Assembly: GCF_036898095.1 (NCBI RefSeq)
Contig: NC_090768.1
Coordinates: 48,716,592 to 48,780,591, forward strand
Length of the DNA: 64,000 nt
DNA from: Palaemon carinicauda
Taxonomy: Eukaryota > Arthropoda > Malacostraca > Decapoda > Palaemonidae
Direction: 5' to 3'
Made by a program: the position numbers and the translations under genes. How positions within the stretch are numbered: position 1 is the first letter of the stretch; every line of letters starts with the position of its first letter. Positions 1-11,600 of this stretch are shown in pieces. The notes beneath the pieces were generated by a model. It did not search any database. It saw only the letters and a program-made list of their open reading frames with translations, and was not told where the DNA came from.

Positions 1-589
1 ATACTTCTCAGTATTCTAGAAGTTTTTTTTCCAGCTGTGACCAAGTTGTGGAACGATCTTCCTAATTGGGTAGTTGAATCGGTAGAACTTCAAAAGTTCA
101 AAGTTGCTGCAAATTTTTTTTTTGTTGAACAGGCAGACATAAGTCTTTTTATAGTTTATATAAAATCAAACCATTGTTCTCTAGTCTTGGGTAGTGCCAT
201 AGCCTCTGTACCATGGTCTTCCACTGTCTTGGGTTAGAGTTCTCTTGCTTGAGGGTACACTCGGGCACACTATTCTACCTAATTTCTTTTCCTCTTGTTT
301 TGTTAAAGTTTTATAGTTTATATAGGAAATATTTACTGTAATATTGTTACTCTTCTTAAAATATTTAATTTTTCCTTGTTTCCTTTCCTCGCTGGGCTGT
401 TTTCCCTGTTGGGGCCCCTGGGCTTATAGCCTTCTGCTTTTCCAACTGGAATGATTTATTGTTAATTTGTTCTCATCATTTATTTATTTCCTTTCCTCAC
501 TGGGCTATTTTTCCCTATTGGAGCCCTTGGCCTTATAGCATCCTGCTTTTCCAAATAGGGTTGTAGCTTTAGCAAGTAATTATAATAAT
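1..589 (+). mobile_element. 3' end of a CR1/Jockey-like LINE, interrupted by a family A repeat
   Basis: Positions 1-130 encode a C-terminal stretch (KLWNDLPNWVVESVELQKFK) that nearly repeats the C-terminus of the LINE at 29,519-31,560 (there NDLPNRVVESVELQKFKVGA). The match runs into the LINE 3'UTR to about 161. From about 162 to 450 the sequence is family A, and from 451 (atgatttattgttaatttg) the LINE 3'UTR resumes and ends at about 589 with the shared tail and a short AAT run. The LINE portion is 5' truncated by the window edge. About 70 bases of LINE 3'UTR present in the other copy are absent at the family A block, so this is a replacement or template switch rather than a simple insertion. 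The LINE identity is firm; the mechanism is inference. Confidence 0.8.
162..450 (+). repeat. Dispersed repeat family A, partial copy nested in a LINE 3'UTR
   Basis: This stretch matches the 3' half of the copies at 36,965-37,587 and 55,667-56,260. Shared blocks include the aaccattgttctctagtctt segment, the gtaccatggtcttccactgt segment and the agcccctgggcttatagc-like tail. It has no coding capacity. It ends without its own (AAT)n tail because LINE sequence follows immediately. Confidence 0.75.
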
Positions 590-3500
590 CGGTACGGCCA
601 AACTATTAACAGATACGAACTTGTGGTTTATTACATTATATCAAAGAATAATCGCACTTTGTAATGCTGTAAGCAAAATATCCTTGCAATCCTTACAAAG
701 AAAAACAGCATGTAAGTGAAATTTTTGCCAAAAACTTTAAAACATTTTGAAATACAGTATTCATAAAAATATAATTGTTAAAGGACTTTATTTCATATGG
801 AATTTGTGAAGAAATGGCTGATCTCTCATGATGTATTGATGATTTTGCTATTTATTCAATTGGTAATGAGCAGTGATTGATTACTAAATGCAATTATTTA
901 CTGTGAGCAATGACTATGTGACATCATATTTGCATTGATGTTACTTAGTATAACTAAGGACTTGATAGGAAAATCTGAAATATACATTGGAAAGATACGT
1001 AAATTTTACGTAACGAAAGTAAAACCGATATGTATTGTTAAAAAGAAATTGATTTTCGTAAAGCAAATCGGCAGTCCTTGGTATTCATGGTTCAGAGATC
1101 TATATAATTAAAAGTTTTGACTATTCTTAATTAGGACTGCTGTACCCAGCCGACATTTTCACTTTGCACCCACTTGACCTTCACCCTTCCCTGCATAACG
1201 TAGTAATGGAAAGTCAAACAAATATAAATGACAACTTTGTAGCAAACTCATGTAAACTATTCAGTGATAAACCCATTGCATAGAAATTCTAGTAATAATA
1301 ATTATTAAAAGAGTTTAATTCACACGTTATGTTTTTCTAGTAATAAAAATTATTAAAAGAATAATTCATACATTATGTTAAACTAAATATTTTAAATGTA
1401 ATATAAAATGCTGATTAGAAATATAAATTTGCATTACAGTTATAGGATAAGATTCTCTCTGGAATTAAAGATAGTTTGTTATTTCAATGTACAAAAATAA
1501 ATAAATTTTAATTTACGATAATCGGTATTTTAGCGAAGAAAATGTGCAATTTACAATAATCAGTATTTTAGTAAAGAAAATGTGCACTAATAAAGTTTTT
1601 AGTTACCATCATGTGGTGATATGAAATACAGTATATTCAGTTATGATAAGTCAAATCAAACAGGAAATGAAGTTAACTTCCCAGTTCCGTTAGCTCGTAA
1701 ATCACTCAAGAGCTCAAACTTTTTTTTTTATTTCTGACCAGTGAAATTTTTCTTAAATTGAAGAAGAATGGAAATTAGATCGGCTCATATTTCATGTTCT
1801 TATCTTATGCTATAAACAGATTTCTTTTAAAAGAAGTTGAATTTTTTCCGTTAAGAAATGAGAGGAAAAAATTTCTTTTTAAAACAAACAAATCCATGTC
1901 AGCTTTGAGGGGAAGTAACTTAAAATAGAATCCACATGTTTCTCCTGACAGAGATAGGAAAAGAATATTGAATTGAATTCATATTAAATATTTTGGGCCA
2001 CTTAAGATTTTTACATTCTAGTTATATTAAATAAAATGCTTGTAATTTTGTTTTGCAGGAAGGAATCATGTACAGTATTATAATTGTCAATAAGCTTAAA
2101 ATAATTGGAAGGAAAGGAAGGAAAAAATTTAAAGGATAATACTGTAGATTAAAATTTAATGTAGAGAGAGGGTATTAATGCAGTACAGTATGTGGTAACA
2201 AAGTATATTTACCTTGAGAGAGAATGGTAGATAAATTCAAATATTCATAAAAATATTAGAATCATGTTCAAACTTTTTGTGGAAATTATATAGAAGTCAC
2301 CTTTTATGATTAAAAAAAATTGCAAGAGTACTCCTTGATCACTGTTAGTACACTGTAAGAGAATATTTTATTATAACAGCTTCTGACACTTGTAAACAAT
2401 GTGATGTGAATATGATGCTGCAAATATTTCTGAGAAATAAGTATTCGACTCATATTTATATTGTTTCTCTCAAAATTGTTTAAATGTTGACATAACCCTT
2501 TCTTTGGTATAATGCATACCCATAAGTTGAATGTTGAGTTGATCAGGAGGTCGATGGCAACTGTATAGCCATTAGTATGCCTTGGTTCCTTTGTATGTGT
2601 AGGTCTCATCCTGTTTACAAGTATGTTGGTCATGTTTGTTTATCTTTAGCCCATGATCTATATACAGTTTATGTTTATGATTTCAAGTTTAACATTTCAG
2701 TAGGATATTTTTTCTTTAAATGTCAACGAGAGTAGTTCAAGCAACTTTGTGAAAGGATTGTTTTATTTTATTGTTTTGAAGGATGTGGTTTGCTAACAGT
2801 TCCTCCTCTTTAATAGTTTTGTTCAGCTGATAGCAGACTACTGTTTTGATTTAAAATTTAAAAGTAAATTAAAGTTTAGTTCAGAGAAAAACTACGTTAG
2901 ATGATGTTGAAATGCCATTCAAGCTCTTTTTGAGTTGTCTGTGGGGTAAATTTAGAGTAGTGAGCTGAAGCTTTTACTGTTAGGCTTCATTTGTGCATCT
3001 AAAAAGGCCAGTAAGACCTGGCAAGACAGTGCTTTTATCCTAACCTGCCCTGTCTCAACCATATGCTAACTTCCAGTCAGTAGGGTTCTGGTGGTCTACA
3101 GTGATGTCAAAGTCGAACTCCTCTACACAAGCCACGCATTCGAAGTTGTGTATCAGAATAGACTGGTACCTGTATTTCAAAACTGAAATACATCTATCTG
3201 TTGAAGCAGGTGTTGTTAGACCTTCTTATGCATACAGTATATGTTGTGACATTTCATATTTTTTCAGTGGACTGCGACAGATTTTATATAAATCTTAAAG
3301 TTTCCTCTGATAGCTGAACGGCTACATTAGGTTTTGAATGGCAGTTAGACATGAAAGTTTACTCATTCCCATTATTCTGAATTTTAAGAAATTCTGTTAC
3401 ATAACTGGTTTGAAGAATCCTATTCTAGATCTGTGTTTAGGTCTTGGTATGGCTCCTCGTGTATTTTTTAACTGGTTGTTGGAGGGGATTAAACTAGTAT

Positions 3501-6500
3501 GGTAGGCATCTGCTTCAGGTATTATTAAAAATTAATTTATATTTTTACTACAGAAAAAATTTGTTAACAAACAATTGGAATATAAATTACATTTTTAAGA
3601 ACATTCCTTTATTAGTCTCGCAGCTGAAATGGTCTTCATTTTAAGAGTTAAGCATCAGCTAAGCACATTGATGGACATCAGGCTTTTTCCTATAGTGTAG
3701 GTTTTAGAGAGGGAAGATAATGTTACCTCTATCTACTTTCAGAGCTAATTATTATTATAGAACAAAATGTTAGCCAAAATTTTATATTTGTTTTTGGAGA
3801 GAAAAGATGGGGATACATCAGAGAACAGGTTTCTTTGTACTTTAGGAGCTTTTAACTCTTTATTTATCAAAGACTGAAATAGTACAGTAAAAGTTTCAGA
3901 TAGGTTTATGAATTTAGTTCTTGCATTGACCTCCTTCCTGAATGCTATGTTGTTTTTGGTTAATGGCTAAGAGACTTGGCAGGGACTTGGATTCTAGTCA
4001 GATGAATGACTAGGTTTAGAATGATAAAAGGGAAGTGCTATTAATTTCATTCTTGTCAGATGAATAATGAGAAGATTCAGATTCATAAAAGGGAAGTGCC
4101 ATTAATTTTGTTCAGTGAGAAAGTTCAAGAAAGTGGTTAATATAAGTAGACAGTATATGAATCAGCAATTTGGAAATAGAGTTCCTTAGAAATAAATATG
4201 ATTTTAATAATAAAATTTATTACAGTATTTAATCACCTGATGTTAAAAGCATGCCCCTCCCCCCTCCTCATTGACTAGTGATGTCGGGTGGCTAATTATC
4301 TGGTCTCGACTTCAAAATCAAAAGAACTATGGTGTTCCCACACACAGATAGTTGCTATCAACCTCTAAATTATCTCGTTACATACTTTTTCGCATACTTA
4401 ACATAGTGGGAAATACATGTCTACATTTAAACAGCTTCAAGAGGGGAGCAATAAGATGATCAAGTGATTTAAGGTATACTGTACTCTAAAAACATTAAAA
4501 TTGCTTTTATAATAATTTAGTAAATTAACTAGAGTATGAGCAGTTATTTTGAATAATTTTTAAATATTTCATGATTTTATGATCTCGTGATATGTGTATT
4601 TGAAACTCAGCTAAATGGTATTTTTTCAATTTAATTATTTTGCATGCATTTATTCTGTATTGCCAGTAGTTAGTTCAAAGTTTGTATTGTGAGGGTTACT
4701 GTATCATAACTAAAAATATTACTTGGGTCTTCACCAGCAATTGTCAAATCCACAAATGTCAGGGGCTGACTGTACCTTGAATTTGCATTTTCACTTCATT
4801 GTTTGTTTTGTAAATATTTATTGAAGAAAATCCTTTCATTTGCAAATATTTACCAAAACAAATAGTAATATTGCGAGTGATTATTGATGATATACTCCAC
4901 TCTTTAAACATTTATGAAAATATGGATGCTCATACATGTTTGTAGATCTAGCTGTAAGGTTTCATGTAGTGTTATTCATTCAGATATCCCTTATGGTAAA
5001 AATGAGTCATCTAGTATAAAAGAATATTACTTGAGGGGAATGATTTAATCTGGGATTTGTTTGTCACTTTCTGAAAGGACTTGCAAGGGATGAAGAAAAA
5101 TGCAACATGAAAAAATGATACTAGTCAAGAAAGTGTTGTGGCGCAAGTCAAATGTTGTCTAAAGAATTAAGGAAAAAAGTTACTCTTATTTGATTATTTG
5201 GAAAATTTCAGTTGTTTTAGGGCCTTGTCACCATCTTTTGATGCAAATTCATGTTTCGTAATGCAATTCCAGTGGCTTCAGTATACTGTGTAGGTAGTAT
5301 GTGTCACATTGATAAGTTAATTTTCATAGTATATCAAGCAGAAAGTGTATGCAAGGAGCGAGACATGGGACATAAGCCAATTGCAGAGTAAGAATACTTC
5401 TGCTACATAAACTACTTTTCTTTCTGGTCGAATCTAGTGTCTAGTGACCAGAAAGCACCAGGTATTGCCAAATCAGCTCTTCCCATTGCATGTTTTGGCA
5501 AATGGAAATAACGTGGCTGGGTTCCCAGTCCTCAACCATTTTGATGAACTTGCTTGGGCCCCATAAAACTAGACTTGGAACAACTCTCTATCTCTCAAGT
5601 GTCATGGTTGATTGGTTTAGCATTTAGAGGTAGTCAGGCTGGATTTTCAAGGTTATCCAAAATATAATTGTATGGTTCCTAGGGTGACTATATTTGTGAA
5701 TAGGCTTGATTGACTTGGTCAATTGTTAGATGAGTAGGCTGTTACAAATTATACTAATAAATTAAGAACTTTAACTCATGAAAGTATTGTTTTATCACTA
5801 TATTTTTCTTTGTTGTATAAATAGGATTAATTGCATGATCTTTAAACTATATGATCTCTCATCCTCCAAATATTACTTAAAATTAAGGAATGTTGACTAA
5901 TCTAATAATGATGATTGGCATCTTTAGAGTATTGCTGCTCATGTTTATCCACCTTAAATTTAAGGGCTTAAATTTGCATGAGCTTTTTGACCAACATTGG
6001 TTAAATTGATATATGTATCTTTATTTCAATGAATCTTCCCTAATATTCATATTCTTTGACTCTCCAAGCTATAGATTTTGGCTAAGATATAGGATAAAAG
6101 TTTTCCTGGATTTCAAATTAGTCTGTGTACACCTATCTTGCATTCTTTGGTCACCAGGGTATGTTTTTTTTTTCTTGAAAGACTACATCTCTTCTAGATG
6201 AGTTTTCTTTGACAGGTTTAAGTAACTAGAAGTTTTAAATTATCTTACAGACTGGCCCTTACCAGGTAGTATGGTAGTATCGTTAGTCCTTTACTGTATT
6301 TGTTCTTTCACTTGATTTGGAAGATATTCCTCATTTTGTTCTATAAATTATCTTTATTTTTCAGTTATAATTGCACATTTTAATTAGTGTACACATACCG
6401 AAGATTGGTGCTGCATCTCTGTTGTTACTGTATCTAAATATCTTGATGATAGAAATCCAAAAATAAGAAATTACACTATTGAGTGTTGAATGATTGACGT

Positions 6501-7015
6501 TTGTAGATCATAAAGTATGGATTGGGGATAATGAAGATGAATTTAAACTCTTATTACATGCAAATATGTGAGTTTTGTACAGATGGACTTGGATGTTTTA
6601 TTAATTTTGGTAAAGATTAATATGATTCCCTGTTAATTTCATTAGCTATACTCTTTCAGATACACGTTTCAGTAAGTGACTTGTGTAAGTAAAATCTGTT
6701 GTTTGAATCAAAATATGTCGGTATGAATTTATTGCATGCTTTCTTTTCGTGTTAATGTGTTTTCCTTTCAGGAAGATGAACTGCAATGTCTTCAAATTTT
6801 ATAATTTTTCGCCTTTCAAGATGAACTTGCAAAGATATTTTGTTGAACTAGAGTTTTTCAAGTATAGTATGTTTTCTTTTTTAGGTATATGGAGAAATAT
6901 GATTTTCTACATATAAAATTCAGATAATGTACTTTTTTTTATGTGCAGGAGAGTACAGGTATTTAATATTTAACGTCATTTTTTTTTTTCCCCCATCTAA
7001 ATTGCAAAGGTTCTC
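590..7015. other. AT-rich non-coding stretch, probably intronic
   Basis: This 6.4-kb stretch holds no open frame with protein-like composition; the longest frames are about 60-110 codons and look like chance. It lacks the long microsatellites common elsewhere in the window. Isolated acceptor-like strings occur (for example near 2,056, 6,771 and 6,949), but none opens a convincing exon. Because a last exon with a good acceptor begins at 7,039 on the + strand, the simplest reading is that this is intron of that gene with upstream exons outside the window. That is inference. Confidence 0.5.
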
Positions 7016-7038
7016 TAATTATTTTCTCCCCGTAACAG
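7016..7038 (+). promoter_or_regulatory. 3' splice site of the terminal exon
   Basis: A pyrimidine-rich run precedes the string ccccgtaacag, which ends in AG at 7,037-7,038. A longer T/C tract lies near 6,978-6,995. An open frame continues without interruption from 7,039 to a stop at 7,258-7,260, which fits a splice acceptor. There is no transcript evidence. Confidence 0.6.
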
Positions 7039-7260
7039 ACCCGTCAGAATCAGCAGGGTGGTAAGATGGCCCCAGACAGGGTCGGTAACCGCTATAACCC
7101 CATTGGCACTGGTGGTGGTTACGGTGGTGGTTATGGTGGAGGTTATGGCGGTGGTGGTAGCTCTGCAGAATCATTCTACCAGTTCTCCACACCGACGTTC
7201 AGTGGGGATGACTACACCTCATTCACAAACGTGGATGCTGGAGGCTACAGCCGGTATTAA
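7039..7260 (+). CDS. Terminal coding exon, Gly/Tyr-rich C-terminus, protein unrecognised
   Basis: Read from the splice acceptor, 73 codons are open and end at TAA (7,258-7,260). The peptide begins TRQNQQGGKMAPDRVGNRYN. It continues through a low-complexity block of GGGY repeats of about 18 residues, then an aromatic and acidic segment (AESFYQFSTPTFSGDD), and ends DAGGYSRY. The internal ATG at 7,066 could start a 64-residue frame, but the open codons back to the acceptor and the lack of an upstream promoter argue that it is internal. Gly/Tyr-rich tails ending in RY occur in hnRNP-type RNA-binding proteins. That resemblance is compositional only; no RRM or KH domain lies in the window, so I do not assign a family. 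The frame keeps Gly and Tyr codons across imperfect repeats, which favours a real exon. Confidence 0.6.
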   Translation, partial: TRQNQQGGKMAPDRVGNRYNPIGTGGGYGGGYGGGYGGGGSSAESFYQFSTPTFSGDDYTSFTNVDAGGYSRY

Positions 7261-8352
7261 GTCTGGCATGCACAGTATATCCATGTTTTGAGTGACATTG
7301 CTAAGTTCCAGTTTGGAACTTAGGATGAAAAGGACAAACATTTGAATTTTGTAGATGAAAGAAAAACAGAGCTAAAAAAACTGTTAGAGGTTTAAAAAGA
7401 ATGGAAAATCTATTTGTTGTGATAGTCAATTCTACCAAAGCTTTTTGATCTTGTATTTTTCTTATTCCAACTAGGGGGGCATCATGCATTAACTTTCCAT
7501 TAGAGGAGATGCATTTTATATGAATTTATTTTCATTGTAGTCTCTTAAAAGTGGCTTCATTGCACTAAAGTATTTCCTAGCTCTGTTCATATTTGGTAGA
7601 AACGGCCGAGTCCCTAGTGTCCTTATGTCATTAATTTTGGAAATGAAAATGTTTTTCCTTGTGTGAACAGTAACAGCTAATGCCACAGTTGGTTCCTGTT
7701 CTCATCATAAATGGTTTTTTTGCTTTTTTATCTTTGTATTTCTTTGATTTTTTGTGAATTTTATTAACCAACGAAGTGTCAAAGTGTGTTTATTCATTAT
7801 TTTTATGTGGATTTACTCCCTGCAGCAGGCATGGTATGCTGCAGTAGATAGGATAATACATCTTCATTATTATTATGTTATTGTGTTATGCAGTAGGCTT
7901 ATTCATATAATCTTACTATAGGATATTGATGGTTTCATAATATCTTTTTCCATTTGAACCAGTTTTATTTTCAATATATGAAAACTGCAATCAGGTAAAG
8001 TTTAGTTTTAAGTTTTTCATTGTTATTGGTCGGTAGCAACTATACCTGAATATCAAAGAATTTTTTATTTTGTTCATTAAAAAAGTTATCAAATGTTAAA
8101 GTCATCATTTTTACAGTGCTACATTATTTTTGCTCACACTGTAATAAGTTGAGATATATTTAATAAAGTGAAACTATCGTAAAGTGTTTTCCTTCACATG
8201 CTTTCAATAGCATTCCATTTTCCAGTAAAATATTCTGAGAAATAATTGAATGCTCATTAAAGAAAATAAACATGATAAATCAGATGAGTCAACAGGCATG
8301 GAATAGAGTTGCAAATTATTGAGTATATTTTAATTGTTCCTGAATGAATAAA
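7261..8352 (+). other. Probable 3'UTR of the terminal exon
   Basis: After the TAA the sequence becomes AT-rich and non-coding, as expected for a 3'UTR. Candidate poly(A) signals lie at 8,162-8,167, 8,256-8,261 (ATTAAA), 8,265-8,270 and 8,347-8,352. The UTR length is inferred from these hexamers. Confidence 0.5.
8162..8167 (+). terminator. Canonical poly(A) signal AATAAA
   Basis: The hexamer AATAAA is followed about 10-20 bases later by a GT/T-rich stretch (gtaaagtgttttcctt), a plausible downstream element. It is the best of four candidates for the gene ending at 7,260; alternatives are 8,256-8,270 and 8,347-8,352. Confidence 0.45.
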
Positions 8353-8614
8353 AACCATCGTCCTTCACCTAGGAGATAAGAGAACAGTGAAGCTGGAACA
8401 GAGCAGTTAGAATTATAAAGAGGTGTAAAGAATCGATAGGTCCTGTCAAAAGTAGGGAGCCCCCCCAAGCACCCTACTCTCAGATTTTAGCTGTCAGTGG
8501 ATGCACACCCTCCCACTGACTTGACCAATTTTGGCAGAATTTACGGATACTTTTCCTCTTTCCAGTGTGTTTTTGTTGGGGATGCTGCCTATCAAGTGGA
8601 AATATCCCGGAGCA
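8353..8614. other. Unique flank of the 31-bp array
   Basis: This 260-base segment has no coding signal. It contains an 8-bp perfect inverted repeat (GTCAGTGG near 8,493 and CCACTGAC near 8,513) with a short loop, and a run of seven C. It runs into the minisatellite at about 8,614, where the first unit reads gccgaagacctgcagcac. Confidence 0.5.
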
Positions 8615-11600
8615 TTGCCGAAGACCTGCAGCACTTCTATGAGTGTCACCAAAGACCTACAGCACTTCTATGAGTGTCACCAAAGACCTGCAGCACTTCT
8701 ATGAGTGTCACCAAAGACCTACAGCACTTCTATGAGTGTCACCAAAGACCTGCAGCACTTCTATGAGTGTCACCAAAGACCTGCAGCACTTCCATGAGTG
8801 TCACCAAAGACCTGCAGCACTTCCATGAGTATCACTGAAGACTTGCAGCACTTCCATGAGTGTCACTGAAGACTTGCAGCACTTCCATGAGTGTCACTGA
8901 AGACCTGCAGCACTTCTATGAGTGTCACCAAAGACCTGCAGCACTTCTATGAGTGTCACCAAAGACCTGCAGCACTTCCATGAGTATCACTGAAGACTTG
9001 CAGCACTTCCATGAGTGTCACCAAAGACCTGCAGCACTTCCATGAGTGTCACCAAAGACCTGCAGCACTTCCATGAGTGTCACCAAAGACCTGCAGCACT
9101 TCTATGAGTGTCGCCAAAGACCTGCAGCACTTCTATGAGTGTTGCCAAAGACCTGCAGCACTTCCATGAGTGTCACCAAAGACCTGCAGCACTTCTATGA
9201 GTGTTGCCAAAGACCTGCAGCACTTCCATGAGTGTTGCCAAAGACCTGCAGCACTTCTATGAGTGTCATCAAAGACCTGCAGCACTTCTATGAGTGTTGC
9301 CAAAGACCTGCAGCACTTCCATGAGTGTTGCCAAAGACCTGCAGCACTTCTATGAGTGTCACCAAAGCCTTGCAGCACTTCCATGAGTGTCACCAAAGAC
9401 CTGCAGCACTTCCATGAGTATCACTGAATACTTGCAGCACTTCCATTTGTGTCACTGAAGACCTGCAGCACTTCCATGAGTGTCACCAAAGACCTGCAGC
9501 ACTTCCATGAGTGTCACCAAAGACCTGCAGCACTTCCATGAGTGTCACTGAAGACCTGCAGCACTTCAATGAGTGTTGCCAAAGACCTGCGGCACTTCCA
9601 TGAGTGTTGCCAAAGACCTGCAACACTTCTATGAGAGACAAGAAAGACCTTCAGCACTTCTACAAGTGTCACGGAAGACCTGCAGCACTTCCATGACTGT
9701 TGCCAAAGACCTGCAGCACTTCTATGAATGTCACTGAAGACTTGCAGCACTTCTACGAGTGTCACCAAAGACCTGCAGCACTTCAATGAGTGTTGCCAAA
9801 GACCTGTAGTACTTCCATGAGTGTTACCAAAGACTTGCAGTACTTCTATGAGTGTCACCGAAGACCTGCAGCACTTCCATGAGTGTCACCGAAGACCTGC
9901 AGCACTTCCATGAGTGTTTCCGTAGACCTGCAACACTTCCATGAGTGTTGCCAAAAACCCACAGCACTTCTATGAGTGTCCCCAAAGACACGCAGCACTT
10001 CCATGAGTGTCGCCAAAGACCTGCAGCACTTCTATGAGTGTCACCAAAGACCTGCAGCACTTCCATGAGTGTCGCCAAAGACCTGCAGCACTTCTATGTG
10101 TCACCAAAGACCTGCAGCACTTCCATGAGTGTCACTGAAGACTTGCAGTACTTCAATGAGTGTTTCCTTAGACCTGCAACACTTCCATAAGTGTTGCCAA
10201 AGACTTGCAGTACTTCTATGAGTGTCACCGAAGACCTGCAGCACTTCCATGAGTGTTTCCATAGACCTGCAACACTTCCATGAGTGTTGCCAAAAACCCA
10301 CAGCACTTCTATGAGTGTCCCCAAAGACACGCAGCACTTCCATGAGTGTCGCCAAAGACCTGCAGCACTTCCATGAGTGTTGCCAAAGACCTGCAGCACT
10401 TCCATGATGGTTGCCAAAGACTTGCAGCACTTCTATGAGTGTCACTGAAGACCTGCAGCACTTCAATGAGTGTTGCCAAAGACCTGCAGCACTTCTATGA
10501 GTGTTGCCAAAGACCTGCAGCACTTCTATGAGTGTCACTGAAGACCTGCATCACTTCCATGAGTGTCAATGAAGACCTGCAGCACTTCCATGAGTGTTGC
10601 CAAAGACCTGCAGCACTTCCATGATGGTTGCCAAAGACTTGCAGCACTTCTATGAGTGTCACTTAAGACCTGCAGCACTTCAATGAGTTGCCAAAGACCT
10701 GCAGCACTTCTAGGAGTGTCACCAAAGACCTGCAGCACTTCCATGAGTGTTGCCAAAGACCTGCAACACTTCAATGAGTGTAACTGAAGACCTGCATCAA
10801 TTCCATGAGTGTACTGAAGACCTGAATCACTTCCATGAGTGTTGCCAAAGACCTGCAGCACTTCTACGAGTGTCACCATAGACCTGCGGCACTTCCATGA
10901 GTGTCGCCAAAGACCTGCAGCACTTCAATGAGTGTAACTGAAGATCTGCATCAATTCCATGAGTGTACTGAAGACCTGAATCACTTCCTTGAGTGCTGCC
11001 AAAGACCTGCAGCACTTCCATGAGTGTTGCCAAAGACCTGCAGTACTTCTATGAGTGTCACCGAAGACCTGCAGCACTTCCATGAGTGTTTCCATAGACC
11101 TGCAACACTTCCATGAGTGTTGCCAAAAACCCACAGCACTTCCATGAGTGTCGCCAAAGACCTGCAGCACTTCCATGAGTGTTGCCAAAGACCTGCAGCA
11201 CTTCCATGATGGTTGCCAAAGACTTGCAGCACTTCTATGAGTGTCACTGAAGACCTGCAGCACTTCAATGAGTGTTGCCAAAGACCTGCAGCACTTCTAT
11301 GAGTGTTGCCAAAGACCTGCAGCACTTCTATGAGTGTCACTGAAGACCTGCATCACTTCCATGAGTGTCAATGAAGACCTGCAGCACTTCCATGAGTGTT
11401 TCCAAAGACCTGCAGCACTTCCATGATGGTTGCCAAAGACTTGCAGCACTCCTATGAGTGTCACTTAAGACCTGCAGCACTTCAATGAGTTGCCAAAGAC
11501 CTGCAGCACTTCTAGGAGTGTCACCAAAGACCTGCAGCACTTCCATGAGTGTTGCCAAAGACCTGCAACACTTCAATGAGTGTAACTGAAGACCTGCATC

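Noticed and set aside
2310..2633. 107-codon minus-strand ORF
   Set aside because: No recognisable motif, AT-rich context, no splice or promoter context; within chance expectation for a 64-kb window.
6945..6960. Possible 10-nt microexon (cag, gagagtacag, gtattt)
   Set aside because: Acceptor and donor strings are present, but nothing supports splicing at such a short exon, and AT-rich introns contain such strings by chance.
7058..7291. Alternative 77-codon frame over the terminal exon
   Set aside because: Val-rich out-of-frame reading of the GGGY-coding repeat; the other frame is protein-like and in phase with the acceptor.
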